Program-made: the position numbers and the translations under genes
The notes under the pieces: model-generated
Seen by the model: only the letters and a program-made list of their open reading frames with translations
What the model was told of the DNA's origin: nothing
Database searches by the model: none
Assembly (NCBI GenBank): GCA_002388905.1
Contig: DGNJ01000075.1
Span: forward strand, 57,567 to 121,566
Source: Cellvibrionales bacterium UBA4495
GTDB taxonomy: Bacteria; Pseudomonadota; Gammaproteobacteria; Pseudomonadales; Porticoccaceae
DNA: 64,000 bases
Reading direction: 5' to 3'
Part shown: piece by piece, positions 17,779 to 25,832 of the stretch
Layout of the letters: every line of letters starts with the position of its first letter
Numbering within the stretch: the first letter of the stretch is position 1

Positions 17779-18258
17779 GTGAACCGGCATCTTACTCCGG
17801 ATATTGTCGCGGATCGCATGGCTGTCAGTGACGTCGTCATCCAATATGCCACAGCACTGGATCAACGAAACTGGTCTTTGCTTCGATCCATCCTGTGCGA
17901 ACGAATCTGGATCGATTATCGAAGCTTCGATCCTGAATTGAATCTTGAAATGGCCGCCGACGAATGGGTTGACAGGGTAAAGGGACTGGGAGGCTTTGAC
18001 GCGACGCAACACCTGAGTACAAACCATGTGCATCACCTGAGCGGTGACTCTGGCACCTGTGTTTCCTACATGCATGCCGGACACTTCCTGAGCAGGCCGG
18101 ACGGCGATTACTTCTGTTTCCTTTATGGCTATTACACAACCGAGCTGACTCGTTATCCTGACGGCTGGAAAATTCACAAAGTAACGCTCGACATTACCGC
18201 CAGGCACGGCGATTCAAGGGTTTTTGGCTGGGCATTTGATTCGGTGGGAAATGGCTGA
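17779..18258 (+). CDS. SnoaL/NTF2-like small protein
   Basis: 159-aa NTF2-superfamily protein. The pattern VSDVVIQYATALDQRNWSLL, then DGWKIHKVTLDI near the end, matches the SnoaL-like group, and the whole resembles the protein at 40871 (YATALDSRNWSEL, THxL). The start is GTG at 17779 with AGGGGG about six bases upstream. It precedes a luciferase-like oxidoreductase by 52 bp and probably shares its transcript. Roles in the family range from cofactor-free isomerase to dehydratase; none can be chosen here. Confidence 0.75.
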   Translation: MNRHLTPDIVADRMAVSDVVIQYATALDQRNWSLLRSILCERIWIDYRSFDPELNLEMAADEWVDRVKGLGGFDATQHLSTNHVHHLSGDSGTCVSYMHAGHFLSRPDGDYFCFLYGYYTTELTRYPDGWKIHKVTLDITARHGDSRVFGWAFDSVGNG

Positions 18259-18310
18259 TTTTTGAACAGAGAGCGTTCGCCGAAAATATTGGAGAATTGG
18301 AGATAAGCAG

Positions 18311-19189
18311 ATGCGTATTGGCGCCGTTTTCCCGCAAACAGAGATCGGAACAGACCCCGGCGTAATTCGCGACTATGCCCAGGCAGTCGAAGAAATGGGA
18401 TATGACCATATCCTTGCTTACGACCATGTCCTGGGCGCTAATCTGGCCAGCCGGCCCGATTGGAATATGCCTTATAGCCACGATAGCGTCTTCCATGAGC
18501 CGTTGGCTTTATTCGCCTATCTCGCCGGGGTTACAAAACATATCGGGCTGGCTTCGGGGATTATAGTGCTGCCGCAGCGACAGACGGCAATGTTTGCCAA
18601 GCAGGCTGCCAACGTCGATGTGTTCTCCGGTGGCCGGCTCAGGCTGGGATTCGGTACTGGCTGGAATGAGGTGGAGTACGAGGCTCTGGGTGTGCCAATG
18701 AAAGGCCGGGGAACACGCTTGGACGAACAGGTGGATGTTTTGCGTCAGCTGTGGTGCGGAGACCCCATTACTTACCGGGGCAAGTTCCATAGCATCTCCG
18801 ATGCAGGCATTAATCCGCCCCCGGTAAACAAAGGTATTCCAATATGGTTTGGCGGTATCACCGATGCGGCAATGCGTCGTGTGGCCCGCATTGGAGATGG
18901 CTGGATACCTGTCCTGCCCGCCGAACAGGCCGAAGAAAAAATAGGTCAGCTACATGAATTGATAAGTTCGGCGGGTCGCGATCCCTCCCATATAGGGGTG
19001 GAAAATATTATTTTCGTCGGTCAAACGATTGGCGGGCCAGTGAGGTCCTGGGAAGATGCTGCCGAGGATTTCAGGGTTTGGCAAGCGGCAGGCGCCAGCC
19101 ATGTGTCGATCCATACCATGGCTGCCGGGTTGAAATCCCCTGACGAACACCTGCACTTTCTGGAGCGCTTTATGGGTGCGGTGAGCTGA
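18311..19189 (+). CDS. Luciferase-like (LLM) flavin or F420 oxidoreductase
   Basis: 292-aa TIM-barrel oxidoreductase of the luciferase-like monooxygenase superfamily. Features are IGAVFPQTEIG at the start, YDHILAYDHVLG, GLASGIIVLPQRQ, KQAANVDVFSGGRLRLGFG and GIPIWFGGITDAAMRRVARIGDGW. These phrases match the subgroup usually annotated as F420-dependent rather than the two-component FMN monooxygenases. No flavin reductase or F420 biosynthesis gene lies in the window, so the cofactor is open. GGAG lies upstream of the ATG. It is the last gene of the 14144-19189 stretch; no clear terminator follows directly. Confidence 0.82.
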   Translation: MRIGAVFPQTEIGTDPGVIRDYAQAVEEMGYDHILAYDHVLGANLASRPDWNMPYSHDSVFHEPLALFAYLAGVTKHIGLASGIIVLPQRQTAMFAKQAANVDVFSGGRLRLGFGTGWNEVEYEALGVPMKGRGTRLDEQVDVLRQLWCGDPITYRGKFHSISDAGINPPPVNKGIPIWFGGITDAAMRRVARIGDGWIPVLPAEQAEEKIGQLHELISSAGRDPSHIGVENIIFVGQTIGGPVRSWEDAAEDFRVWQAAGASHVSIHTMAAGLKSPDEHLHFLERFMGAVS

Positions 19190-19770
19190 TACCTGTGTGC
19201 CGGGCTGGTCTCTCTCGTATCATCGAGCGCTAAACAGATTTCATATGATCGCGGCGTTTATGCCTTCCGCACGATATTGTATCAAGAGCAATCCGTGGAT
19301 CAGGCTATGATTGCGGTGCCGGGACCGTAACTTTGATGAACTCGCAGTCTCTCCGGGAAGGTGGCGGCCTGTTTATTGAGTATTCCGGGTCGTCGTTCGG
19401 GTGGAAGCGGATAAGGACGAAGGTGAAGGCTTCGAAGTGGCCGGACCCGGACTTCCCGGCCGCTTCCGGCTTATTCAGGCGGAATCGGGAACCCGGGTCA
19501 TTCCACCACAAGAAACAGAGTGTACGGTGATACCGGAGTAATTCCTGGCGATCCCTTGCAGGTGGTACCGGTCTCCGGCATTTTTTTGGTCGATCGACTA
19601 AATATTTTTCCAATAATTATTGACAAGTCAGAATCCTCTTCGTAAATTGTCGGCTTATCTAACAAACAAACAGGTCGGTTTTTGAAGGCGGCCGTATCCT
19701 TTTTCAGGCAAATAACCTCCGATGGCGCGGCCAGAACTGGGGGATAAAACCACGATGGGAGGGAAACTTC
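19190..19770. other. 581-bp intergenic stretch, nothing firmly recognised
   Basis: No gene is supported. Part of it (about 19333-19610) is GC-rich and open in both directions for 65-100 codons, but without ribosome sites or family resemblance. It may be decayed coding or repeat DNA. An imperfect hairpin followed by T7 occurs near 19570-19590 and could end the LLM transcript. From 19615 onward the sequence is AT-rich and promoter-like, with AAAC-AGGTCG-GTTT at 19668-19681. Confidence 0.4.
19668..19681. promoter_or_regulatory. Weak operator-like repeat before TonB receptor 2
   Basis: AAAC and GTTT half-sites separated by six bases, about 90 bp before the receptor start, in an AT-rich promoter region. 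It is a weak match to the recurring AAACAG-type element. Confidence 0.25.
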
Positions 19771-21987
19771 ATGATTTTCAAAACTAACAAGCTTTCGAGA
19801 GTGGTATGTGGCGCGCTACCCCTGGCGGCGTGCACGGCATTGACCGCCAATGCCCAATTGGAAGAGATTGTGGTAACCGCCCAGAAGCGGCAGGAGAGCA
19901 TGCAGCAGGTGCCCATCGCCGTGTCGGCCATTACCGGCCAGTACATTGAAAACCAGAACATCACCAATCTGTCCGGGCTGAACAATACCCTGCCCAATGT
20001 CCAGATCAATACCTTCTCGAACTCCCCGGACTCCGCGGTATTCACCATCCGCGGGGTCGGCGTGAACGATGCCGATCCCTATGTGGGCACCACGGTGTCG
20101 GTGGTTGTCGATGGTGCCGTCGTCGGGGTTAACACGGCGGCGCTCCTCTCCCTCTTTGATATCGAGCGGGTGGAAGTGCTGCGCGGGCCCCAGGGCACAC
20201 TCTTTGGCGCCAACACCACCGGCGGTGTCATCAACGTCATCACCAAGCAGCCCACCGGCGAATACGGCGGCGAAGCGCAGGTTACTGCCGGCGAGCACGG
20301 CCGCCTGGATGCCAACCTTGCCTACAATTTCCCAATCAACGAAAACTGGGCCGGTAAGGTCAGCCTGTTGCACACCAGCCACGACGGCTATTTCAGCAAT
20401 ACCCTCAATGGTACCGACCTGGGCAGCACGGACGTGACGTCGTTGCGGGGATACCTGAAATATACCGGCGATAATTACGATGCCACGGTGAAGGCCCAGT
20501 ATGTCCGCAGTCGTAATGGTTCCCAGACCAACCTCAATATTTCCGACTCGTCCATGATTCTCTTCGAGCAGGGGCGGACCTCGGACGAACCGCGGTTCCG
20601 TCGGGGGCAGAGCGCGGGTGTGCCGGACCAGAACGACCGGGATACCTACAGTCTCACCCTGACCCAGAATTTCATGACGGATATTGGCGATATCACCGCC
20701 ATCACCGATTACCGGCAGTACGACCACGATCTTTTCAGTGACGACGACGCCACTATCCACCAGTGGCTGCAAACCCACCGGGAGGTCGATCACTACCAGT
20801 TTTCCCAGGAGATCCGAAACACCATGGACATCAGCGACAATATCGAGTTGCTGGTGGGTGTCTATGGTCTCTACCAGGAATACGAACTCGACCAGGAAGG
20901 CCAGCTCGATGGCTTTTTCCCGGGGTTGAGCCAGCCCCAGACCCAGGAACAGGAGAACTGGTCGGCGTCGCTGTTCGCGCAAACCTATATCGACATCACC
21001 GACCGCCTGCAATTCCAGTTGGGTATTCGCTATTCCCACGAGGAAACCGAAGCCACCTCCACCACCGCCCAGTATCTGGCGCTGGGACGACCGGCGGAGT
21101 TTGGCGATCGACCCACTATGGCCGATGTGATAGCGCTGCAACCCCAGTTGGTGGTCAGCGGCGAGGATGAATGGGATAACGTCGGCTACAAGATCGGGCT
21201 GGACTACCAGCTCACCGATCAGGTCATGGTTTACGGCTACCACGCCCGCGGCTTCAAATCCGGCGGTTTTGTCGGTCGTATTGCCATTCCCCAGGATATC
21301 GGCCCTTTCGATACCGAGTTCCTGGACACCTGGGAAGTGGGCATGAAATCCGATCTGTTTGATAACCGCGTTCGTCTTAACCTGGCCGCTTTCTATAACG
21401 AGTACGAGGACATGCAGGTCGTACAGAACCTGACCCTGGCCTCCGGCGCCAACAGCTCCACCATCCAGAACGCCGGTGAAGCACACTCCCAGGGGGTGGA
21501 AATGGAACTGACCGCCTATGCCACGGACGACCTGGTGTTCAATCTGGCAGTGGCGTACCTGGATTCCGAATATGACAAGTACGACACCCTCGCGCCGGAC
21601 CTGAACAACCCCGCCGCCGGGCCCGTGCCCACCGACCTGTCCGGGAACCCCCTGATGAACGCACCCCGCTGGAGCGGCAATGTCAGCGCCACCTACACCG
21701 TGCCCATTGGCGCCGGCGAGGGGCGGTTTTTCCTGCAGACTACCCACGCCAGCGAGAAGTTCAGTAATTTCACGGCCTATCCCCAGGAGAAGGTGGGCGA
21801 GATCACCCTGGTAAACGCCCGCGTATCCTGGACCCCGGACAGCGATCGCTGGACCCTGGGCGTGTACGGCCGCAACCTGGCGGACAAGGAATACCTGGCC
21901 CAGCGGCAGTGGTTTTTCCCCTCCTTTGGCATCGCTTCCATGGGGCCGCCGCGGGAAGTGGGTGTTGATTTCAAGTTCAACTGGTAA
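19771..21987 (+). CDS. TonB-dependent outer-membrane receptor 2
   Basis: 738-aa outer-membrane transporter. It has an N-terminal signal peptide (about 1-28, ending ANA-Q), TonB box EEIVVTA (31-37), plug segment with VLRGPQGTLFGANTTGGVIN, and a beta barrel ending in the canonical aromatic residue (VDFKFNW). LAAC at 18-21 superficially resembles a lipobox, but the Ala-x-Ala site after it is better. GGGAGGG lies before the ATG. It is monocistronic by layout, with a hairpin terminator at 21993-22019. Like the other three receptors it belongs to the large family used for hydrophobic or aromatic nutrients; the ligand is not predictable. Confidence 0.92.
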   Translation: MIFKTNKLSRVVCGALPLAACTALTANAQLEEIVVTAQKRQESMQQVPIAVSAITGQYIENQNITNLSGLNNTLPNVQINTFSNSPDSAVFTIRGVGVNDADPYVGTTVSVVVDGAVVGVNTAALLSLFDIERVEVLRGPQGTLFGANTTGGVINVITKQPTGEYGGEAQVTAGEHGRLDANLAYNFPINENWAGKVSLLHTSHDGYFSNTLNGTDLGSTDVTSLRGYLKYTGDNYDATVKAQYVRSRNGSQTNLNISDSSMILFEQGRTSDEPRFRRGQSAGVPDQNDRDTYSLTLTQNFMTDIGDITAITDYRQYDHDLFSDDDATIHQWLQTHREVDHYQFSQEIRNTMDISDNIELLVGVYGLYQEYELDQEGQLDGFFPGLSQPQTQEQENWSASLFAQTYIDITDRLQFQLGIRYSHEETEATSTTAQYLALGRPAEFGDRPTMADVIALQPQLVVSGEDEWDNVGYKIGLDYQLTDQVMVYGYHARGFKSGGFVGRIAIPQDIGPFDTEFLDTWEVGMKSDLFDNRVRLNLAAFYNEYEDMQVVQNLTLASGANSSTIQNAGEAHSQGVEMELTAYATDDLVFNLAVAYLDSEYDKYDTLAPDLNNPAAGPVPTDLSGNPLMNAPRWSGNVSATYTVPIGAGEGRFFLQTTHASEKFSNFTAYPQEKVGEITLVNARVSWTPDSDRWTLGVYGRNLADKEYLAQRQWFFPSFGIASMGPPREVGVDFKFNW

Positions 21988-21992
21988 GTTCC

Positions 21993-22019
21993 GGTACCGC
22001 GCCTGTCGGGCGCGGTACC
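21993..22019 (+). terminator. Hairpin terminator after TonB receptor 2
   Basis: 10-bp perfect stem (GGTACCGCGC / GCGCGGTACC) with a seven-base loop, six bases after the receptor stop. It is followed by CGCTTTCC, a weak T-tract. Confidence 0.6.
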
Positions 22020-22270
22020 CGCTTTCCCCGCCGGATTTTCCGGAGTTATGCCGCCCCGCCAGTTGTCCTGTGGCCCGCTCTCAGGCCTGGCCGGGGCGGA
22101 CTTTTTAAACGGGCTGCCCGCTAAAACCTGATTGAGGCGCAGTGCCTGCAAGTTAACGATGTGCCGGGGTAGGCCTGCCTGAAAACGGCAGCGTCCGGGA
22201 CGCCTATGGCGGGCCGGCCAGCCGCGTGGCTCCACGCCTGCGAAAGGCCAGTGAACCCTGACAATACACT

Positions 22271-22299
22271 AAATAAAACAGATTTGACGGTTTTTATTT
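22271..22299. promoter_or_regulatory. Long AT-rich inverted repeat before GST-like gene
   Basis: AAATAAAAC (22271-22279) and GTTTTTATTT (22290-22299) form a near-perfect inverted repeat with one bulged base. AAACAG occurs inside the left arm. It lies about 220 bp upstream of the gene at 22522 and resembles the flanks of the sites at 2368 and 53604. Confidence 0.4.
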
Positions 22300-22521
22300 G
22301 AAGGGTTACAGTCTCAGCAAGCGGTTGCCTCCCGTTCCGGACTGAAAACCAATAATGGCAGTCAGGATTCTTTCCGGCTTATGGCGATACTCTGGCTGAG
22401 TCGGGACAGTTCCTGACAGGGGTCAGGTGACAGTCCGACACGCGCTCCACTTTGTGCATCGAACGAAATAGTGTGGGTAGGGGCGCGCCCGGTGTTTTTT
22501 CACAGTGGCGGAAATCGATCA

Positions 22522-23286
22522 ATGGAATACGTAAGCCCCGGTGCGGCGAAATCCATGACAGGTCTTCGGCTGGTATTGTCCGCGGGCGTGCCGGGACCCT
22601 GGGGTGAGGCTGCAAAAAACCTTTTTGAGCTTCGCGGGGTCGCTTACACACCCGTTGCTCAAAAAGTGATGGAGGCCAACGAGGAACTCGCTGAGTGGAC
22701 GGGCCTTCGCAATGCCCCCATTGCCGTTTATGAAAACGAGGCGCCACTGGATCGCTGGCTCGATATTCTTATGCTGGCCGAACGGCTGGGCAGGGGGCCT
22801 TCGCTGCTCCCTGACGAGTCTATTGAACGCGCGCTCTGTGTGGGTATCGCCAGTGAAATTGCCGGCGAATGGGGCCTGGGCTGGTGTTGTCGTGTGCATC
22901 TTTTCACCAGGACGAAAGAGCGCATGGAAACCGTGCCCATATGGCCCCGCATACGACGAGACTACGGCATTACAGAGGCAGCGGCCGAAGCGGTACCCGG
23001 ACGTATCCGGGACATCCTGGCAATGCTGGCGAATCAATTGGAGCGCCAGCAGGGCATTGGCTTTAACTACCTGGTGGGAAAGGACCTCAGCGCCGCCGAC
23101 ATTTACTGGTCGACATTTTCCCAGATCCTCGCCCCCATGGAGCCGGAACGATGCCCGATGCCCGACTATCTGCGCAGGCTCTATGGGAAGACCGCGGCGG
23201 ATTTCCGGGAAGCGGTGGCGCCATCGCTGGTGGAGCATCGGGATTTCATCTATCGGGAACACCTGAAATTGCCCGTGGATTTTTGA
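22522..23286 (+). CDS. Glutathione S-transferase-like protein, paralogue A
   Basis: 254-aa protein with a GST-like two-domain layout. The thioredoxin-like half has LRLVLSAGVPGPWGEAAKN and a cis-Pro segment RNAPIAVYENEAP; the helical half has ADIYWSTFSQIL. It is about half identical by eye to the protein at 29348 over its whole length, including SAGVPGPWGEAAK, WLDILMLA and HRDFIYRxHLKLPxDF. The start at 22522 is supported by the paralogue, which has the same 12-residue leader before M-x-GLRLVLSAG. The subfamily is not one I recognise. The SDR at 23393 follows after 106 bp. Glutathione dependence is unproven. Confidence 0.75.
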   Translation: MEYVSPGAAKSMTGLRLVLSAGVPGPWGEAAKNLFELRGVAYTPVAQKVMEANEELAEWTGLRNAPIAVYENEAPLDRWLDILMLAERLGRGPSLLPDESIERALCVGIASEIAGEWGLGWCCRVHLFTRTKERMETVPIWPRIRRDYGITEAAAEAVPGRIRDILAMLANQLERQQGIGFNYLVGKDLSAADIYWSTFSQILAPMEPERCPMPDYLRRLYGKTAADFREAVAPSLVEHRDFIYREHLKLPVDF

Positions 23287-23392
23287 GCCGGTCGGTGCGC
23301 CACCGATAGGGCGATCGGGGAACAGGAAACTGGCTCCCTTGCGGGAGCTATTATGACATCCAGCAAAAAATCAGTCACAGACGGAGGTAACG

Positions 23393-24166
23393 ATGAGTAA
23401 AAGATTGGAAGGCAAGGTGGTAGTTATTCTCGGGGCATCGGACGAGCGCAGCATGGGTGCTGCCACTGCCCGTCGTTTTGCCGAGGAAGGCGCCAAACTG
23501 GTACTGGGAGCCCGTCGCCTCGACAAGCTCAAGCCCGTGGCCGAGTCCGTGGGCGGCATTGCCGTTAAGTGCGATATTACCAGTGAGGAAGATATCGAGG
23601 CCCTGGCGAAAAAGGCCTTGGACGAATATGGCCACCTGGATGTGGCCATCAACTACAGTGGCGTGGACTCCTCCGGGACACCCATTGCCGAGGTAACCCG
23701 GGAAACGCTGCAGCAAGCCTGCGATGTCCATATGATCGGCTCGACGCTGTTTTTCAAGCATATGGCCGCGAACATGTCCGACGGCGGCGCCCTGATCACG
23801 GCCTCGTCCATGACCGCCCTGCTGGCGCCTCCCGGTCTGGCGGCTTATGCCGGTACCAAGCGGGGCGTCGACCAGGTAGTGCGCATCGCCGCCGTGGAGT
23901 ACGGCGCTCGCGGTATCCGGGTCAATTCCATCGCGCCGGGCTTCACCTATTCCGGCATGACGGCCGATTATTTCGATGTGCCCTCCATCCCCAAGGCTTT
24001 TCAGAAAGAAGTGCCGCTGGGCCGTCTGGTCACCGTTGAGGATATCGCCAATGCGGCCCTGTGGCTGGCGTCGGACGAGGCTTTCATTACCGGCCAGTGT
24101 CTCGACATGACCGGCGGGCAGACCCTCAACCGTATCCCCACCGGCGAAGAGATGATGGGCGAATAA
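23393..24166 (+). CDS. SDR-family oxidoreductase, atypical Rossmann motif
   Basis: 257-aa SDR with an unusual cofactor loop (GASDERSMG, 14-22) and NYSG (87-90) replacing NNAG. Ser138/139 and Tyr152-x3-Lys156 (YAGTK) are conserved. The region AYAGTKRGVDQVVR followed by GIRVNSIAPGFTYSGMT matches the SDR at 2440 closely, so the two are paralogues. GGAGG lies before the ATG. It is preceded by the GST-like gene and convergent with the zinc alcohol dehydrogenase. Confidence 0.89.
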   Translation: MSKRLEGKVVVILGASDERSMGAATARRFAEEGAKLVLGARRLDKLKPVAESVGGIAVKCDITSEEDIEALAKKALDEYGHLDVAINYSGVDSSGTPIAEVTRETLQQACDVHMIGSTLFFKHMAANMSDGGALITASSMTALLAPPGLAAYAGTKRGVDQVVRIAAVEYGARGIRVNSIAPGFTYSGMTADYFDVPSIPKAFQKEVPLGRLVTVEDIANAALWLASDEAFITGQCLDMTGGQTLNRIPTGEEMMGE

Positions 24167-24193
24167 ACTGATATGCCCGGCGTTGAAGGGGCT

Positions 24194-24233
24194 CGGGCCG
24201 GCGCCCGTCCTTTCATAGCCAGCGCCGGGCCCG
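24194..24233. terminator. Bidirectional hairpin between convergent genes
   Basis: CGGGCCGGCGC pairs with GCGCCGGGCCCG around a 17-base loop, with one bulge. It lies exactly between the SDR stop (plus) and the alcohol dehydrogenase stop (minus). There is no T-tract. Confidence 0.4.
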
Positions 24234-25253
24234 CTAGGCGCCGGGAATAATCTCCACCTTGATGGCACCGGAGGATTTGTCGGCGGCGGTGGCGAAGGCC
24301 TTGGTGACCTGGTCGAGCGAGAAGCGGTGGCTCACCAGTTCTGACAGGGTGTCCCGGTGGTCGCTGACAAGCCTGGCGGCCAGGGCAAAATCGCTGACCG
24401 GGTTTTCCCGACCATAACAGCTCGATCCTACCAGCGTCAGTTCGCGCACGGCGAAATCGAGGCCGGGAATCGACGGGCTGTCGTCGAAGATGCCGAGCAT
24501 GACGATTCGGCCACCGGGCCGGGCCACGCGTACCGCTTCGGTAAGGGTATCGGCGGAGCTGCCAACGGTCTCGATCACCACATCGACCGTCTGATTACCG
24601 ACCGCGTCAAACAGGGCCTGTCCATCTGGGAAAACGGCTGTGGCTCCCAGGTGCCGGGCCAGTTCCGCCTGCCTCGGATAGCGGGCCGTGACAAACACCT
24701 CGCCGGCACCGGCTGCCCGGGCGACAATGAGGGTCTGGAGGCCCACCGCGCCAGCGCCGAGAATCGCAACCCGGTTGCCAACAGCCACCTGGCCGCGCCG
24801 GATGCCGCGACTGCAAACCGCCATGGGTTCGGTGAGGGCGCCGATCTCCGGGCTGAGGTCGGCGGGCAGGGGATGGACAAGCTGGGCCGGCACGTTGAGG
24901 TATTCCGCCAGGCCCCCGGGTTCGGAGAGTCCGAACAGGCGGAAGTCGGGACAACGGTTCGGGAAACCGGTACCACAGGGGTGGCATTCGCCACAGCCGA
25001 TGACGGGTTCCACGGTCACCAGTGTGCCGGTTTCCATGTCCACGTCATCGCCCACGGCATCGATGATGCCGGCCACTTCGTGACCCGGCCTGATACCGTT
25101 GTTGGCAAAGCGCTTGGCTTCAAGGAAATGCAGGTCGGTCCCGCAAATGCCCGCTGCGCTGATACCGATGCGCACCCAAGCGGGGGGTGGTTCCGGCCGA
25201 TCGTAATCGGCGATTCCTATCTCCCCCGGGCCCATAAAGGTTGCTGCTTTCAT
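24234..25253 (-). CDS. Zinc-dependent alcohol dehydrogenase (MDR family)
   Basis: 339-aa medium-chain NAD(P)-dependent alcohol or polyol dehydrogenase. Catalytic zinc ligands are visible as CGTD (Cys37) and GHE (His58-Glu59). The structural zinc lobe is complete with Cys87, Cys90, Cys93 and Cys101. The nucleotide-binding motif is GAGAVG. It most resembles the threonine/sorbitol/butanediol dehydrogenase group. I take ATG at 25253; an adjacent GTG at 25256 is possible. It faces away from Rieske oxygenase 1 across a 579-bp region with two operator-like sites. Probable role: oxidation of a secondary alcohol in the pathway. Confidence 0.9.
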   Translation of the reverse strand: MKAATFMGPGEIGIADYDRPEPPPAWVRIGISAAGICGTDLHFLEAKRFANNGIRPGHEVAGIIDAVGDDVDMETGTLVTVEPVIGCGECHPCGTGFPNRCPDFRLFGLSEPGGLAEYLNVPAQLVHPLPADLSPEIGALTEPMAVCSRGIRRGQVAVGNRVAILGAGAVGLQTLIVARAAGAGEVFVTARYPRQAELARHLGATAVFPDGQALFDAVGNQTVDVVIETVGSSADTLTEAVRVARPGGRIVMLGIFDDSPSIPGLDFAVRELTLVGSSCYGRENPVSDFALAARLVSDHRDTLSELVSHRFSLDQVTKAFATAADKSSGAIKVEIIPGA

Positions 25254-25283
25254 CACTATGCTCTCTCTGGTTGTCGGAGAAGT

Positions 25284-25292
25284 ACAGCCTGT
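25284..25292. promoter_or_regulatory. Operator-like repeat ACAG-C-CTGT
   Basis: Short perfect inverted repeat followed by TTTG, about 30 bp upstream of the minus-strand alcohol dehydrogenase. On the minus strand it reads CAAACAGGCTGT, identical over 12 bases to the site at 2367-2378. Confidence 0.45.
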
Positions 25293-25681
25293 TTGTGTTC
25301 CCTGTTGAGCAGGCTGTCTGCCTGATTGCCGCCGTCAGAATACCTGGATGCGCGGAACCATTACGGAGACAGTCTGGCGGGGGTTATCGTGCGGGTTCCA
25401 GTGTGGCATCGCGCATATCGGAGAATGCAAAACTCGGATCGATTAGTCAATGTCGCGGCAGGCCGGAATGGATGGTTGGCGAGGGAATCGTTATTCATTG
25501 ATTGTTTCTGGTAGCGTCGTTCGCGATCTTAATCCCCGGACAAGCCTGGGGCAGGGCATTCGTTTTACCGGACTTGCAAAGCAGATTGGCTTTCCCGCCG
25601 CGGGTGGCGCTGAGCGGACGGCAAAAGATTATTTCGGAACTATACTTATAAGCCGGTGTGCAAGATAGAATTTATCTCTAT

Positions 25682-25700
25682 AAAAAACAATCAGGTTTGA
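25682..25700. promoter_or_regulatory. Operator-like repeat before Rieske oxygenase 1
   Basis: AAAAACAATC followed by AGGTTTGA. On the minus strand it reads TCAAACCTGATTGTTTTT, a good match to the site at 2367 (TCAAACAGGCTGTATTGTTT) with a shortened centre. Confidence 0.4.
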
Positions 25701-25832
25701 CTTATATCAACAAATAGTTTTTGATAGCGACATAAGATTGTGATCAATATGCCGGGCTTGCAGCGAAAGGTGCAACCGGACAAACATAGGTAACGACGCT
25801 TGCCAGGCGCTGGCAGGCAAAGGGGGATTTGA

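Larger units (their letters stand above)
21988..22521. other. 534-bp intergenic region, promoter-bearing, no gene supported
   Basis: Besides the receptor terminator, this region holds GC-rich structured sequence (22030-22250) without a recognisable RNA family, then an AT-rich segment with an operator-like repeat at 22271-22299. Around 22405-22435 there is a short hairpin with CCTGAC and GTCAGG arms. I see no coding signal on either strand. Confidence 0.4.
25254..25832. other. 579-bp divergent promoter region
   Basis: No gene is supported between the alcohol dehydrogenase (minus) and Rieske oxygenase 1 (plus). The region carries ACAG-C-CTGT near the dehydrogenase start and an AAACAATC-type repeat about 140 bp before the oxygenase, in strongly AT-rich surroundings (25660-25760). 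Confidence 0.45.

Noticed and set aside
19788-19833. Lipobox (LAAC) in TonB receptor 2
   Set aside because: A better signal peptidase I site (ANA-Q) follows and the TonB box is at the normal distance; receptors of this family are rarely lipoproteins.
22100-22260. Riboswitch (cobalamin-like) upstream of the GST-like gene
   Set aside because: The segment is GC-rich and structured, but conserved B12-box bases could not be found on either strand.
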